Source: Paraburkholderia sp. UYCP14C (GTDB lineage: Bacteria; Pseudomonadota; Gammaproteobacteria; Burkholderiales; Burkholderiaceae). From it: a stretch of DNA of 64,000 nucleotides. The stretch covers positions 1 through 64,000 of the forward strand of contig NZ_SELS01000009.1 in NCBI RefSeq assembly GCF_004197395.1, given 5' to 3'. A program made the translations under genes and the position numbers. Shown piece by piece: positions 17,477 to 26,252 of the stretch (the stretch's first letter is position 1; the number at the start of each line of letters is the position of its first letter). Below the pieces are notes generated by a model that ran no database searches, was not told the origin of the DNA, and saw only the letters and a program-made list of their open reading frames with translations.

Positions 17477-17490
17477 TTGATGCAAGTCAA
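17477..17490. promoter_or_regulatory. FNR box TTGATGCAAGTCAA
   Basis: TTGAT-GCAA-GTCAA. CACCAT at 17455-17450 (minus strand) has class II spacing and serves the pyridoxamine-oxidase-like gene. Confidence 0.8.
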
Positions 17491-17589
17491 TAACCGGCGA
17501 TGCCCACCGCTGCAACGCGATGCGTTGCAAAGCAAGACATGCTTCGGCCAAGCTGATTGCTTGTCCGGGAATTGGGCGCGGCGGCCAGA

Positions 17590-17605
17590 ATTGATACGTA
17601 TCAAT
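17590..17605. promoter_or_regulatory. Perfect FNR box within a 16-base palindrome
   Basis: ATTGATACGTATCAAT is fully symmetrical and contains the exact FNR consensus TTGAT-N4-ATCAA. TAGGCT at 17627-17632 on the plus strand is a -10 candidate 29.5 bases from the centre, giving a leader of about 37 bases for the FAD oxidoreductase. Confidence 0.88.
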
Positions 17606-17675
17606 CTCGCTCCGACTCGCCTGACATAGGCTTGCTTTCGAAAGCCGCCATCATTGGCTTGATGCGGAGGCGCGC

Positions 17676-19226
17676 ATGTCAGGAAAACAGGTACAGCCGG
17701 AAGCAATCGTCATAGGTTCGGGCATCGGCGGCCTCGCCTGTGCGGCGGCATTGGCCCGGTGCGGCAAGGCCGTGCTTGTACTCGAACAGCAACACACCGC
17801 CGGCGGTCTCACACAGTCATTCAGCCGCTACGGCTTTCAATGGGACGTCGGATTGCACTATCTCGGTGAGATGGGTCCCGATGGCCAGGCGCGTGCGGTG
17901 CTCGACTGGCTTACCGGCAGCGCCATCACATTCGCATCACCCGGCGATGTGTACGACGCTGTGCATTTCCCAGGTGATTTCACGGTAAGCTTCGCGCGCC
18001 CGAAGGCAGCGTTGGAACTCGAGCTCAAATCCAAGTTTCCGCACTCCGCAAATGAAATCGATACGTTTTTCAACGCACTTGCCGAAGCGGTTCATGCCGG
18101 ACGAGCCCTCTTTACGAGAAAGGCGTTGTCGGGATTCTTCGCCAACATATACGGTCTCTGGCACGAGCAGGAAATTCGAAAGTGGTGGGGCCGCAACAGT
18201 GCCGATGTCGTCAACGACCTGATCAGTGACCCACGACTGCGCGCGGTTCTCTTCGCTCAACGGGGCGACTACGGAGGCATGGAACCTTCCGGGACAAGCT
18301 TCGGGATGCTCGCCGTCGTGATGAGTCACTATCTGAGCGGCGGCTATTACCCGCTCGGAGGCGCGAAGGTTTTCGCCGAAACGCTGATTCCTGTGATCGA
18401 AAAAGCAGGCGGCATGGTCCGGCTGAACGCAAAGGTCCGGGCGCTGCATGTGCAAAACGATGTTGCCACGGCCGTGGAACTCAGCGATGGCACGGTCCTG
18501 CGCGCACCGGCAATTTTTTCGGATATCGGCGCGCGCAACACCGTCGGATTGTTGCCCCCAGACCTGCGTGAGACCGCCTGGGCAAAGGAGATTCTCGCGT
18601 TCTCGCCATCGGTTTGCCACGTCACGCTATACCTTGGCCTGACCGGCGACATCCGCGCACATGGAGCCTCTGGAGCGAATCACTGGTTTCACGAGAGGTG
18701 GGATGCGGGTAGCGGCGTATGGCAGGGACCCGCGAAAGAAGCGTCCGCTCCCGTACTGTTCGTTTCATTCCCATCGCTGAAGGATCCAGCGCATGCTCGT
18801 GACGACCAACAGCGACACACCGCCGAAGTTGTGACGACCATCAACTGGGACCTCTTCGCGCGTTGGGATGGGACAACAGCGCAGCAGCGTCCTCAGGAAT
18901 ACGATGAATTCAAGGCAACGCTCGCTCGCAGCTTGCTTGCGCAGTTCAAGAGCCATTTCCCTGAACTGGCGCCGATGGTGATATTCCACGAAGTTTCCAC
19001 CCCGCTCACCATGTCGTCGTTCACGGGAGCCCAACAAGGTGCAAGCTATGGGCTCGAGGTGAGCCCGCGCAGGTTTCTTTCAAACGCACTCAATGTGCGC
19101 ACGCCGATTTCCCGACTCTTTCTCACCGGGCAAGATGTGACGAGCCCAGGCGTCACCGCTGCGTTGATGGCAGGCGTACTGTCCGCTGCGGCGATTGAAC
19201 ACGAGGTCTTCAACCGTCTTCGTTAG
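17676..19226 (+). CDS. FAD-dependent oxidoreductase (phytoene desaturase/RetSat-like)
   Basis: 516 residues. N-terminal dinucleotide fold with GSGIGGLACAAALARCGK and the following acidic residue in VLVLEQQHTAGG; C-terminal FAD signature LFLTGQDVTSPGVTAALMAG. The overall pattern matches the CrtI/carotenoid-isomerase/RetSat branch, which saturates, desaturates or isomerises polyene lipids. No carotenoid genes are nearby, so the substrate is unknown. GGAGGCG precedes the ATG. It has a perfect FNR box, so it is probably made under anoxia, where FAD-linked reduction rather than desaturation would be the likely chemistry (inference). Confidence 0.85.
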   Translation: MSGKQVQPEAIVIGSGIGGLACAAALARCGKAVLVLEQQHTAGGLTQSFSRYGFQWDVGLHYLGEMGPDGQARAVLDWLTGSAITFASPGDVYDAVHFPGDFTVSFARPKAALELELKSKFPHSANEIDTFFNALAEAVHAGRALFTRKALSGFFANIYGLWHEQEIRKWWGRNSADVVNDLISDPRLRAVLFAQRGDYGGMEPSGTSFGMLAVVMSHYLSGGYYPLGGAKVFAETLIPVIEKAGGMVRLNAKVRALHVQNDVATAVELSDGTVLRAPAIFSDIGARNTVGLLPPDLRETAWAKEILAFSPSVCHVTLYLGLTGDIRAHGASGANHWFHERWDAGSGVWQGPAKEASAPVLFVSFPSLKDPAHARDDQQRHTAEVVTTINWDLFARWDGTTAQQRPQEYDEFKATLARSLLAQFKSHFPELAPMVIFHEVSTPLTMSSFTGAQQGASYGLEVSPRRFLSNALNVRTPISRLFLTGQDVTSPGVTAALMAGVLSAAAIEHEVFNRLR

Positions 19227-19318
19227 TTCGTTTTGCCATCGGTAATGGTCGTGATACGACGATGCCTCTAAGCGTGTCGATGCGGAGGGAGCGCTAGACT
19301 TGGATGACAACGGCCGGT

Positions 19319-19915
19319 TCATCCGGCTGATCGTTTGCGACGCGTTCCCTTCGCGCCCTGACCATGCCATTTCTCTTCATCAAGAAGCCGGTCGAACAGA
19401 CGATTGCGGGCCGTATCATCCAAAGGCGACATGCCCAGCAGAGAGTGAAACGCGAGGCCGCTGGCGGCGAAGTAGCGCAGCAGCGACAAATCCGGGTCTG
19501 CCGCCTCGTCGTGCAACGCCTTCATTTTCGCGTCGTCCGACGTCTTCATTTGATCCAGCAGGTTCGGACTCTCGATAAGCGCGGCGAGCACGGCCCTCGC
19601 CACGGAGTGCGGCTGATTGACGGATTCCCGGTAGATGGCGATCTGGGCCGCCAGCGTCGGTTCGGCTTTCGACGCTCCCTCCGTCGCCACATAGTCACGC
19701 GCAATCCGCTCGAACTGTTGCCGTTGATACTCGAGTAACGCACCAAGCACGCCTTGCCTGGTGCGGAACTGATGCAGCAGTCCACCCTTGCTGATGCCGC
19801 TTTCGCGCGACAAAGAGTCGAAAGTCAGTCCGCCTACTCCCTCCCGGGTCAGGATGGCGAGAGCGGCATCGATCGCTTTCTTGCGGGATATCTCCGAGCG
19901 GGTCTGGTTGTCCAT
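19319..19915 (-). CDS. TetR/AcrR-family transcription regulator
   Basis: 198 residues. The N-terminal HTH is clear: KKAIDAALAILTREGVGGLTFDSLSRESGISKGGLLHQFRT region (about 12-50), followed by an all-helical ligand domain. ATG 19915 gives the family length but lacks an obvious ribosome site. Divergent from the DUF3313 lipoprotein-PqiABC operon, which it most likely represses. Confidence 0.88.
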   Translation of the reverse strand: MDNQTRSEISRKKAIDAALAILTREGVGGLTFDSLSRESGISKGGLLHQFRTRQGVLGALLEYQRQQFERIARDYVATEGASKAEPTLAAQIAIYRESVNQPHSVARAVLAALIESPNLLDQMKTSDDAKMKALHDEAADPDLSLLRYFAASGLAFHSLLGMSPLDDTARNRLFDRLLDEEKWHGQGAKGTRRKRSAG

Positions 19916-20103
19916 TGTCGATATTAATGACGTTGCGGCAGGAGCGGCGCTTGCCCGATTGCTGTCGCATCGTGATGGTGTCCGGCGGGCGCCCGACGTG
20001 GCGAATGCGTGACGGCAAACGCCCCCCAACCCGATACCGCAAGGGGGCGGTCGCCGTACTTCGCGGAATTGTACCGCCTCGAGTAACGCACAAACAAACC
20101 GGG

Positions 20104-20139
20104 TAGACGGTTTACATTCGATTTAGACGATGCTACTGT
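20104..20139 (+). promoter_or_regulatory. Probable promoter and repressor site of the lipoprotein-pqiABC operon
   Basis: TTTACA (20111-20116) and TACTGT (20134-20139) are separated by 17 bases. TAGACG occurs as a direct repeat at 20104-20109 and 20125-20130, 21 bases apart (two helix turns), flanking the -35. This is a candidate TetR-family site. Confidence 0.5.
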
Positions 20140-20204
20140 TCGACCTCATCGGATTTGGCTCAATCCTGGCCCGACCCCGCAGCCACCTCTTCAAGGAACA
20201 CAGT

Positions 20205-20867
20205 ATGTTCAAGCACAAACTCATCCCGCTTCTTCTTCCCGTCGCGGCGGCGTTATCTCTCGCGGCATGCGCTGGTGTGCAGCCTGTCCCCTACACGGCT
20301 ATTTCATCGTCGCCGCAATTGAAGCAGAACCGGGATGACGATTCGAGCCACGTGCCCTACAAGTACGTGGAGCCCGTCGTCTGGTCGCGATACACGCAAG
20401 TCGTGCTGGATCCTGTTGCCGTCTATCAAGGCGCCGACAACCAGTTCGGCGACATGAAAAACGATGACCGGACCGAGTTGGCCAACTACATGGCGGAGAC
20501 TTTCGCGAAGAAACTGTCGAAACGGTTCGACGTTACGAAGCAGGCCGGCCTGAACACGCTGCGGGTCAAGCTCACGCTGACCGGTGCGGAAAAAACGACG
20601 CCGATTGTCGGTCAGGTCATGCATTTCGACATTGCGGGCAATCTCTATAACGGTGTTCAGGCTGTCCGCGGAGGACAGGGTGCGTTTAGTGGGTCGGTCT
20701 CTTACGCCGTGGAAATCTATGACAGCAGCAGCGGCAAACTGCTGAAAGCCTATGTCTCGAAGCAGTACCCGAATGCAATGAATCTCCCGGCTGCCTTCGG
20801 CTCTCTGAGCGCAGCGAGAACCGGCCTGGACAAGGGCGCCGATGCGCTCGTCAGTCAACTCCGCTGA
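20205..20867 (+). CDS. DUF3313-type lipoprotein
   Basis: 220 residues with a lipoprotein signal peptide ending LSLAAC (Cys about 21). The mature protein resembles the DUF3313 family of outer-membrane-associated lipoproteins. AAGGAAC lies upstream of the ATG at 20205. First gene of an operon running into a small membrane protein and PqiABC, so it may contribute to envelope lipid transport or stress; the molecular role is unknown. Confidence 0.8.
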   Translation: MFKHKLIPLLLPVAAALSLAACAGVQPVPYTAISSSPQLKQNRDDDSSHVPYKYVEPVVWSRYTQVVLDPVAVYQGADNQFGDMKNDDRTELANYMAETFAKKLSKRFDVTKQAGLNTLRVKLTLTGAEKTTPIVGQVMHFDIAGNLYNGVQAVRGGQGAFSGSVSYAVEIYDSSSGKLLKAYVSKQYPNAMNLPAAFGSLSAARTGLDKGADALVSQLR

Positions 20868-20988
20868 ATTTCTCGACCGGCAGGATCACTTGCGTGATTG
20901 CTGTCTCTGCTCAGATTTCCAAAGCACGGCGCGCCGAAACCTCTTTCGAAGGTGGTGCGGCCGTAACGGACTCCCGCGAGATCCCATC

Positions 20989-21210
20989 ATGCATGGACTG
21001 ACCGATGTCAACGTTGCATTCGCGTGCCCACCTTTAATGGTCGCGATTGTCTTTTCTGTGGCGTACCTGCTGGTCGGGATTCCAGTCCATTTCACGCGCG
21101 GCGCGGTCGCGAGGGACGTGCTCGGTACGTTGGCGGGCGTTTTCGCTGCACTTGTCTATATCACGTGGGTTCTCGGGGTCCATGCAAACATTCATCCCCC
21201 GCTACGTTGA
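20989..21210 (+). CDS. Small membrane protein
   Basis: 73 residues with two hydrophobic helices (about 14-33 and 43-63). Ribosome site weak (GCGAG). No family recognised. It lies between the lipoprotein and pqiA genes on the same strand. Confidence 0.55.
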   Translation: MHGLTDVNVAFACPPLMVAIVFSVAYLLVGIPVHFTRGAVARDVLGTLAGVFAALVYITWVLGVHANIHPPLR

Positions 21211-21297
21211 AGCAATACCCGGTCTGCTTGCCAACGACACACAAGCCTCGTCAAGGCACGGCCTGCAGGCTCATATACCGGCAACCGGACATCGAAA

Positions 21298-22566
21298 ATG
21301 GATGAAACCACGTTGATTGCCTGTCACGAATGCGACTTTCTTCAAGCGGACACGCAACTCCCGAACGGCGGTGCGGCGCGATGCGCACGTTGCGGCGCGG
21401 TTCTCTACAAAAGCTCGCCAGCCACGGCCACTCGCGCGCTCGCGTATACGTCGGCTGCCGCCATCCTGTTTGTGATTGCCAACTGCTTTCCGATCTTCGG
21501 GTTCCGGCTTCACGAAACGCTCGTTGAAACCACACTGCTCGGGGCCGCATCGTCGCTCTACGCAGAGGGTATGTGGCCCATCGCTGGCCTGGTTTTCGTG
21601 ACCACGCTGTTCATGCCGGCACTAAACATTGCTGCAATGCTCTATCTGCTTCTGCCGTTGCATCTCGGCCGAATTCCCCAACGGCCCGAACAGGCGCTGC
21701 GTGTGCTACGACACGTCGCCCCTTGGGGAATGATCGAGGTGCTCGTGCTTGCGATGCTCGTTGCGCTCGTCAAACTCCAGCACATTGCCGATGTCGTTCC
21801 GGGAGTCGGCATCGGTGCATTCGGCGCGGTGATGGTGTTGCTGGCCGCCGCAACCGCTGCTTTCTCCCCTCGTGCGATCTGGGCGCGGATCGACTCTCCC
21901 CCAGCCCATCTCAGCATTTCACACGCTGTGTGGAGGACGTCAACCGGGACCACCGCGGCACGGGCGGGTCTGGCCGCCTGTCACCTTTGCGGCCGGCTCT
22001 CAAAGCAGCATGCGAATGCCGCCACCGGAACGTGTTCGCGCTGCGGCGCGGCACTGCATCTGCGCAAGCCCGACAGTCTCGCTCGCACGTGGGCATTCCT
22101 TTTGGCGGCCGCGGTGCTGTACATGCCGGCCGTTCTGCTGCCGGTCATGATGACAAGTACCTTATTCGGCGCTCAGTCCGACACGATTCTGAGCGGCGTC
22201 GTCTTCCTGTGGAACTCCGGGTCATGGTCGCTCGCCGTGATCGTCTTCATCGCAAGCGTCCTGGTGCCGATCCTCAAGATCCTGTCGTTGGTTTTTCTCG
22301 CCTGGACCACCCAGTTGAGGTCACCTCTGAATGCGCGCAGACGCACGCGCATCTATCGGCTGGTCGAGTCTGTCGGTCGCTGGTCGATGCTCGACATCTA
22401 CGTCATCACGATTCTGGTGGCATTCGTGCAGATCGGCGAAGTCGCGACGATCGATGCGGGACCCGGTGCGATTGCGTTCGGCGCGGTCATCGTGCTGACG
22501 ATGTTTGCCGCATTGTCGTTCGACCCGCGACTCATGTGGGACGTCGTGGAGCCTGATAGTGAGTAA
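21298..22566 (+). CDS. pqiA: Paraquat-inducible protein A
   Basis: 422-residue inner-membrane protein made of two PqiA repeats. Each begins with a cytosolic zinc-ribbon-like segment (CHECDF and CARCGA; CHLCGR and CSRCGA) followed by four membrane helices. PqiA is the membrane partner of the MCE protein PqiB in lipid movement between inner and outer membranes. The gene overlaps pqiB by 8 bases. Confidence 0.92.
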   Translation: MDETTLIACHECDFLQADTQLPNGGAARCARCGAVLYKSSPATATRALAYTSAAAILFVIANCFPIFGFRLHETLVETTLLGAASSLYAEGMWPIAGLVFVTTLFMPALNIAAMLYLLLPLHLGRIPQRPEQALRVLRHVAPWGMIEVLVLAMLVALVKLQHIADVVPGVGIGAFGAVMVLLAAATAAFSPRAIWARIDSPPAHLSISHAVWRTSTGTTAARAGLAACHLCGRLSKQHANAATGTCSRCGAALHLRKPDSLARTWAFLLAAAVLYMPAVLLPVMMTSTLFGAQSDTILSGVVFLWNSGSWSLAVIVFIASVLVPILKILSLVFLAWTTQLRSPLNARRRTRIYRLVESVGRWSMLDIYVITILVAFVQIGEVATIDAGPGAIAFGAVIVLTMFAALSFDPRLMWDVVEPDSE

Positions 22567-24187
22567 GCTGTCCGGAGAAAGCGATGACCGAAACGCACCG
22601 AACTTACCCATCGCCGTCGTGGCAGAACCATCTCGTTGGCGTCCGCAGTTCGTCTGGCTCGTCCCGCTCGTCGCGATTCTGATCGCTGGCGGGCTGGCCG
22701 TGCAGTCGATCATGCAACGAGGGCCGACCATCACAATCGGCTTTGCTACGGGTGACGGAATCGAGCCCGGCAAGACAAAGATCAAATTCAGGAACGTCGA
22801 TATCGGCGTGATCAAAAGCCTCGAACTTTCCGACGACCACAAGACCGTGGTGGCCCGCGCGGAGATGTCTCGCAACTCCTCCAGCATGCTCGTCGACGAC
22901 ACCCGCTTCTGGGTGGTTCGACCGCGCATCTCGGGCGGCACGGTGTCGGGTATCACCACGTTGATATCAGGCGCTCACATCGGTATGGACATCGGTACAT
23001 CGCATACGCTGCGCCGGGATTTTGCCGGTCTCGAGTCGCCACCCGTCCTCGCATCCGGAACGCCCGGACGCGAGTTCGTGCTGAAGAGCGGCAACATCGG
23101 CTCGCTGGATATCGGCTCGCCGGTTTTCTTCCGGCGGCTTCAGGTCGGTCAGATCGTCTCCTATGCGCTCGACGCGGACGGAGCCGGCATGACCATCCAC
23201 GCTTTCATCAATGCGCCTTACGACCGGTATGTGACAAATGACACGCGTTTCTGGCAGGCGAGCGGCGTGGATGTGACGCTGGATACGACCGGCGTGAAAG
23301 TCGACACTGAATCGCTCGTATCGATCCTGATTGGCGGCCTCGCCTTCGAAAACCCACCCGATTCGTCGGGCAAAGCTGAAGCGCAGGCCCAGCATACGTA
23401 CCAGCTTTTTGGCGACCGCAACGAAGCCATGAAGCGGCATGACTCTATCGTCGATAAATACGTGCTGACTTTTAACGAGTCCGTGCGTGGCTTGACCGTG
23501 GGTGCGCCTGTCGATTTCCGGGGCATCGTCATCGGCGAGGTATCGGCGATCCGCGCGCACTTCGATCCTGTCAGGAAGGAATTCAGCATTCCCGTCGAGG
23601 TCAGCATTTTTCCCGACCGGCTTATCTCGCGCGAAGACTGGCAAGGAAACGCCGGCAGTACGCAGTCGGACCGAAAGTCGTTTGCGGACTACCTCGTATC
23701 GAAGGGATTGCGCGCGCAACTGAGAACAGCGAGTCTGCTTACTGGACAACTTTATGTCGCTATCGATTTCTTCCCGGCGGCGCCTGAAGCGGCCGTCGAC
23801 TGGAACGAAAAGATGCCGCAATTGCCAACCGTGCCGGGCAACCTCCAGGGCTTGCAGGAGTCCATCACGAATCTGGTCGCGAAGCTGAACCGGATTCCTT
23901 TTGACGGAATCAGCGCGGACCTGCACAAGACGCTCAGCGATGCGGACACATTGCTGAAAACCATCAATACAGATATTGCGCCTGAGGCAAAAGAAACACT
24001 GAGCGCGGCCCGTGAGGCACTGACGTCTGCGAATCGCACGCTGCAGAGCGACTCGCCATTGCAGCAGCAGACGGCTGAAACGATGCGCGAGTTATCGCGC
24101 TCCGCGGCGTCGGTTCGCTCGCTTGCGGACTATCTCGAACGTCACCCGGAATCGCTGATCCGTGGCAAGAGGGAGGACACGCCATGA
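22559..24187 (+). CDS. pqiB: MCE protein, paraquat-inducible protein B
   Basis: 542 residues, one N-terminal membrane helix (about 28-48) and three MCE domains (about 55-150, 170-260, 295-400), then a coiled-coil tail. In relatives the protein forms a hexameric tube that spans the periplasm for lipid transport. GTG at 22559 overlaps the end of pqiA and gives the length of Escherichia coli PqiB (546); longer upstream frames run through pqiA. Confidence 0.92.
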   Translation: MSKLSGESDDRNAPNLPIAVVAEPSRWRPQFVWLVPLVAILIAGGLAVQSIMQRGPTITIGFATGDGIEPGKTKIKFRNVDIGVIKSLELSDDHKTVVARAEMSRNSSSMLVDDTRFWVVRPRISGGTVSGITTLISGAHIGMDIGTSHTLRRDFAGLESPPVLASGTPGREFVLKSGNIGSLDIGSPVFFRRLQVGQIVSYALDADGAGMTIHAFINAPYDRYVTNDTRFWQASGVDVTLDTTGVKVDTESLVSILIGGLAFENPPDSSGKAEAQAQHTYQLFGDRNEAMKRHDSIVDKYVLTFNESVRGLTVGAPVDFRGIVIGEVSAIRAHFDPVRKEFSIPVEVSIFPDRLISREDWQGNAGSTQSDRKSFADYLVSKGLRAQLRTASLLTGQLYVAIDFFPAAPEAAVDWNEKMPQLPTVPGNLQGLQESITNLVAKLNRIPFDGISADLHKTLSDADTLLKTINTDIAPEAKETLSAAREALTSANRTLQSDSPLQQQTAETMRELSRSAASVRSLADYLERHPESLIRGKREDTP

Positions 24188-24771
24188 ACCGGCTGATATC
24201 ACTGTCCCTATCGATCACCGTAGCTGGCTGTCTCGCGGCGTGCGCCTCCCCGCCACCCGCGAAGTTTTACACATTGAGCCTCATCCAGATAACCCAGGCT
24301 GCACCGGCCGCAGATCGGATTGCAATAGCGCTTGATCCGATTACGCTTCCCGAAATCGTCGATCGACCGCAAATGGTCGTGCGGCTCGATCCGAACCGGG
24401 TCTCGATCGATGAATTCGCTCGCTGGGCGGAACCTCTCAAGAACCAGATTCCGCGCGTGCTAGCCGCGGATCTCACGCAACTTATTCCGGGCGCGATCGC
24501 ATCGACGTACCCGCAGCATGCCGACGATACAGCGTACCGTGTAACAGTGGACGTGCAGACCTTCGAATCGTCAGCCGAAGGGACAGTGATGCTCGCCGTG
24601 CTCTGGTCGGTACGCGCGCCGAAGCAGGGGCATAGAGTAAGCGGACGCTCCGTTGTATCCCGAAGCGGTCGTGGTCAGGGGTACCCCGCCCTCGTGAGCG
24701 CGCACGACGAAGCCCTCGAATCTGTCGCTTGCGACATCGCCGTGGCGACGCATTCGATGATGCATCGGTGA
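24184..24771 (+). CDS. pqiC: PqiC-type outer-membrane lipoprotein
   Basis: 195 residues with a lipoprotein signal ending CLAAC and the ABC-transport-auxiliary domain start KFYTLSL. It anchors the PqiB tube at the outer membrane in relatives. The ATG overlaps the pqiB stop by 4 bases, so the three genes are translationally coupled. Confidence 0.88.
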   Translation: MNRLISLSLSITVAGCLAACASPPPAKFYTLSLIQITQAAPAADRIAIALDPITLPEIVDRPQMVVRLDPNRVSIDEFARWAEPLKNQIPRVLAADLTQLIPGAIASTYPQHADDTAYRVTVDVQTFESSAEGTVMLAVLWSVRAPKQGHRVSGRSVVSRSGRGQGYPALVSAHDEALESVACDIAVATHSMMHR

Positions 24772-25016
24772 AAACGCGAAGAATTCGAATTCGCGAGGCG
24801 ATGCGGCCCTGTGCCACAGGTTGCACGGCGGCCCGGCTCTACAAATGCAGCTATCAGGTTAGGTTTTCCTGGCGAAATCGTCGTCGCTCATGAGCCGTGA
24901 CGATTTCAGAATCGGGCTCGTCACACCTGCGTCGCACGACGCGAATCCAACAGGTTTGTCGAACTTCATAGCGCCCAAAACACGGCCGCCCCAATTTGAT
25001 CGAATCGCTCATCCAG

Positions 25017-25040
25017 AAAAAAGGGGCGGCTATACCGCCC
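25017..25040 (-). terminator. Intrinsic terminator-like hairpin (minus strand)
   Basis: On the minus strand GGGCGG-tatag-CCGCCC is followed by CTTTTTT, a classical intrinsic terminator. No minus-strand gene lies upstream of it, so it may act as an insulator or end an antisense or small transcript from the operator region. Confidence 0.55.
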
Positions 25041-25070
25041 AACAAATGACCGATTCGATCATTTGTTGGG
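25038..25070 (+). terminator. Long hairpin, possible plus-strand terminator
   Basis: A 12-base perfect stem CCCAACAAATGA / TCATTTGTTGGG with a 9-base loop, then GTTTT. It could end the pqi transcript, but the T run is short and the stem overlaps the operator-like repeat. Confidence 0.4.
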
Positions 25071-25306
25071 GTTTTCCCGGGTTTATATTGAGCGTTTCGA
25101 TTATCTAAAATGCTCACAACGGTCACTTAGTTGCAGTAATGGCAGTCGAAAGCGCTACCGGAGCCCGAAAAATTGATTGCATCAGTCAGTTTCTCGCGAT
25201 GTAGGGTGTACGGCGCAGACTTGATCAGCTACTTCGGCACGCGTTGCGCGGGCGCCAATGAAGGGCAGCACGAAGCTGCCCACCAAGCAAAGTGGAGAGA
25301 TTCACC

Positions 25307-26194
25307 ATGTCAGTCACGTTCAAGGGCATCGTGCCCGCTCTGATCACTCCGATGACCTCGGCCGAGGAAGTCGATGAGATTGGCCTTCGCACGCTTATCG
25401 ACCGCCTGATCGACGCGGGCGTGCATGGTCTCTTCGTGCTCGGTACGAATGGTGAATTCATTGCATTGTCGGAAACGGAAAAGCTGCGGATCGCCGCCAT
25501 CGCGGTCGAGCAGGCGCGCGGACGAGTCCCTGTCATCGCGGGGACGGGTGCTTATGCGACGCGCGACGTCATCGAGCTGAACCACAAGATGCACGATGTG
25601 GGCGTCGATGCGTTGTCCGTGATCACGCCGTATTTCAACGGCGCGACACAGCAGGAGCTGTTCATTCACTACGAACGGATCGCATGCGGCACGTCGCTGC
25701 CCGTGATGCTTTACACGATTCCCGCCAAGGCCGGAGTGACGCTAAACGTCGACACGGTGCGTCGGCTCTCCGAAATCCCGAATATTCGCGGCATCAAGGA
25801 CAGTGGAGGCGACTTCGACCGCCTCGTGCAACTGATCGGTTTGCGCCGGGATGATTTCGCCGTATTCACCGGCACCGACTCGATGATTCTGTGGACGCTG
25901 ATTGCCGGCGGCGACGGTGCGGTCGCGGCGACGACCAACGCCGTTCCGAGCGTCGTGATGTCGATCTGGAACAACTTCCAGGCGGGCAACATCGAAGCGG
26001 CCCGCCGCGCGCAGGAGTCACTGCGCGCGCTGCGCGACGCATTCGCACTCGGCACGATGCCCGTCGTGCTGAAGACAGCGGCGGCCATGCTCGGCATGCC
26101 GGCTGGTCCTGCCCGCTCGCCTGCGCAGCCGCTCGATGATGCGGCTCGCGAGAGGCTCGCCAAAGCGCTCGCGATTTATCCGCGAGTTGACTGA
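25307..26194 (+). CDS. DapA-family (dihydrodipicolinate synthase-like) aldolase or lyase
   Basis: 295-residue TIM barrel of the class I DHDPS/N-acetylneuraminate lyase family. The GTNGEF loop, the tyrosine in YTIPAKAG and the Schiff-base lysine in GIKDSGGD are present. The ATG at 25307 is preceded by GGAGAGA; a GTG at 25292 is less likely. It opens a catabolic operon, so it probably cleaves or forms a 2-keto acid sugar derivative rather than making lysine. The substrate is not deducible. Confidence 0.85.
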   Translation: MSVTFKGIVPALITPMTSAEEVDEIGLRTLIDRLIDAGVHGLFVLGTNGEFIALSETEKLRIAAIAVEQARGRVPVIAGTGAYATRDVIELNHKMHDVGVDALSVITPYFNGATQQELFIHYERIACGTSLPVMLYTIPAKAGVTLNVDTVRRLSEIPNIRGIKDSGGDFDRLVQLIGLRRDDFAVFTGTDSMILWTLIAGGDGAVAATTNAVPSVVMSIWNNFQAGNIEAARRAQESLRALRDAFALGTMPVVLKTAAAMLGMPAGPARSPAQPLDDAARERLAKALAIYPRVD

Positions 26195-26252
26195 GTACGA
26201 GGCGGCCGGGCCGCACCGATTTCACCGATTGACAGAGGCAAAGGCTTTTCAC

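Larger units (their letters stand above)
24994..25116. promoter_or_regulatory. Candidate operator cluster of the catabolic operon
   Basis: Two inverted copies of a 19-base element face each other: 24994-25012 (reverse complement ATGAGCGATTCGATCAAAT) and 25046-25064 (ATGACCGATTCGATCATTT), 16 of 19 identical. A third dyad has arms TGAGCGTTT (25089-25097) and AAATGCTCA (25108-25116). Such sites could bind the DeoR regulator encoded at the end of the operon; no assignment is proven. Confidence 0.5.
24772..25306. other. AT-rich intergenic control region
   Basis: 535 bases between pqiC and the catabolic operon, clearly AT-richer than its surroundings. It contains the dyads and hairpins listed separately and no convincing gene; the 90-residue frame on the minus strand (24854-25126) crosses the hairpins and lacks a ribosome site. 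Confidence 0.6.

Noticed and set aside
24854..25126. 90-codon minus-strand frame between pqiC and the catabolic operon
   Set aside because: It runs through hairpins and repeats, lacks a ribosome site and has no family-like composition.
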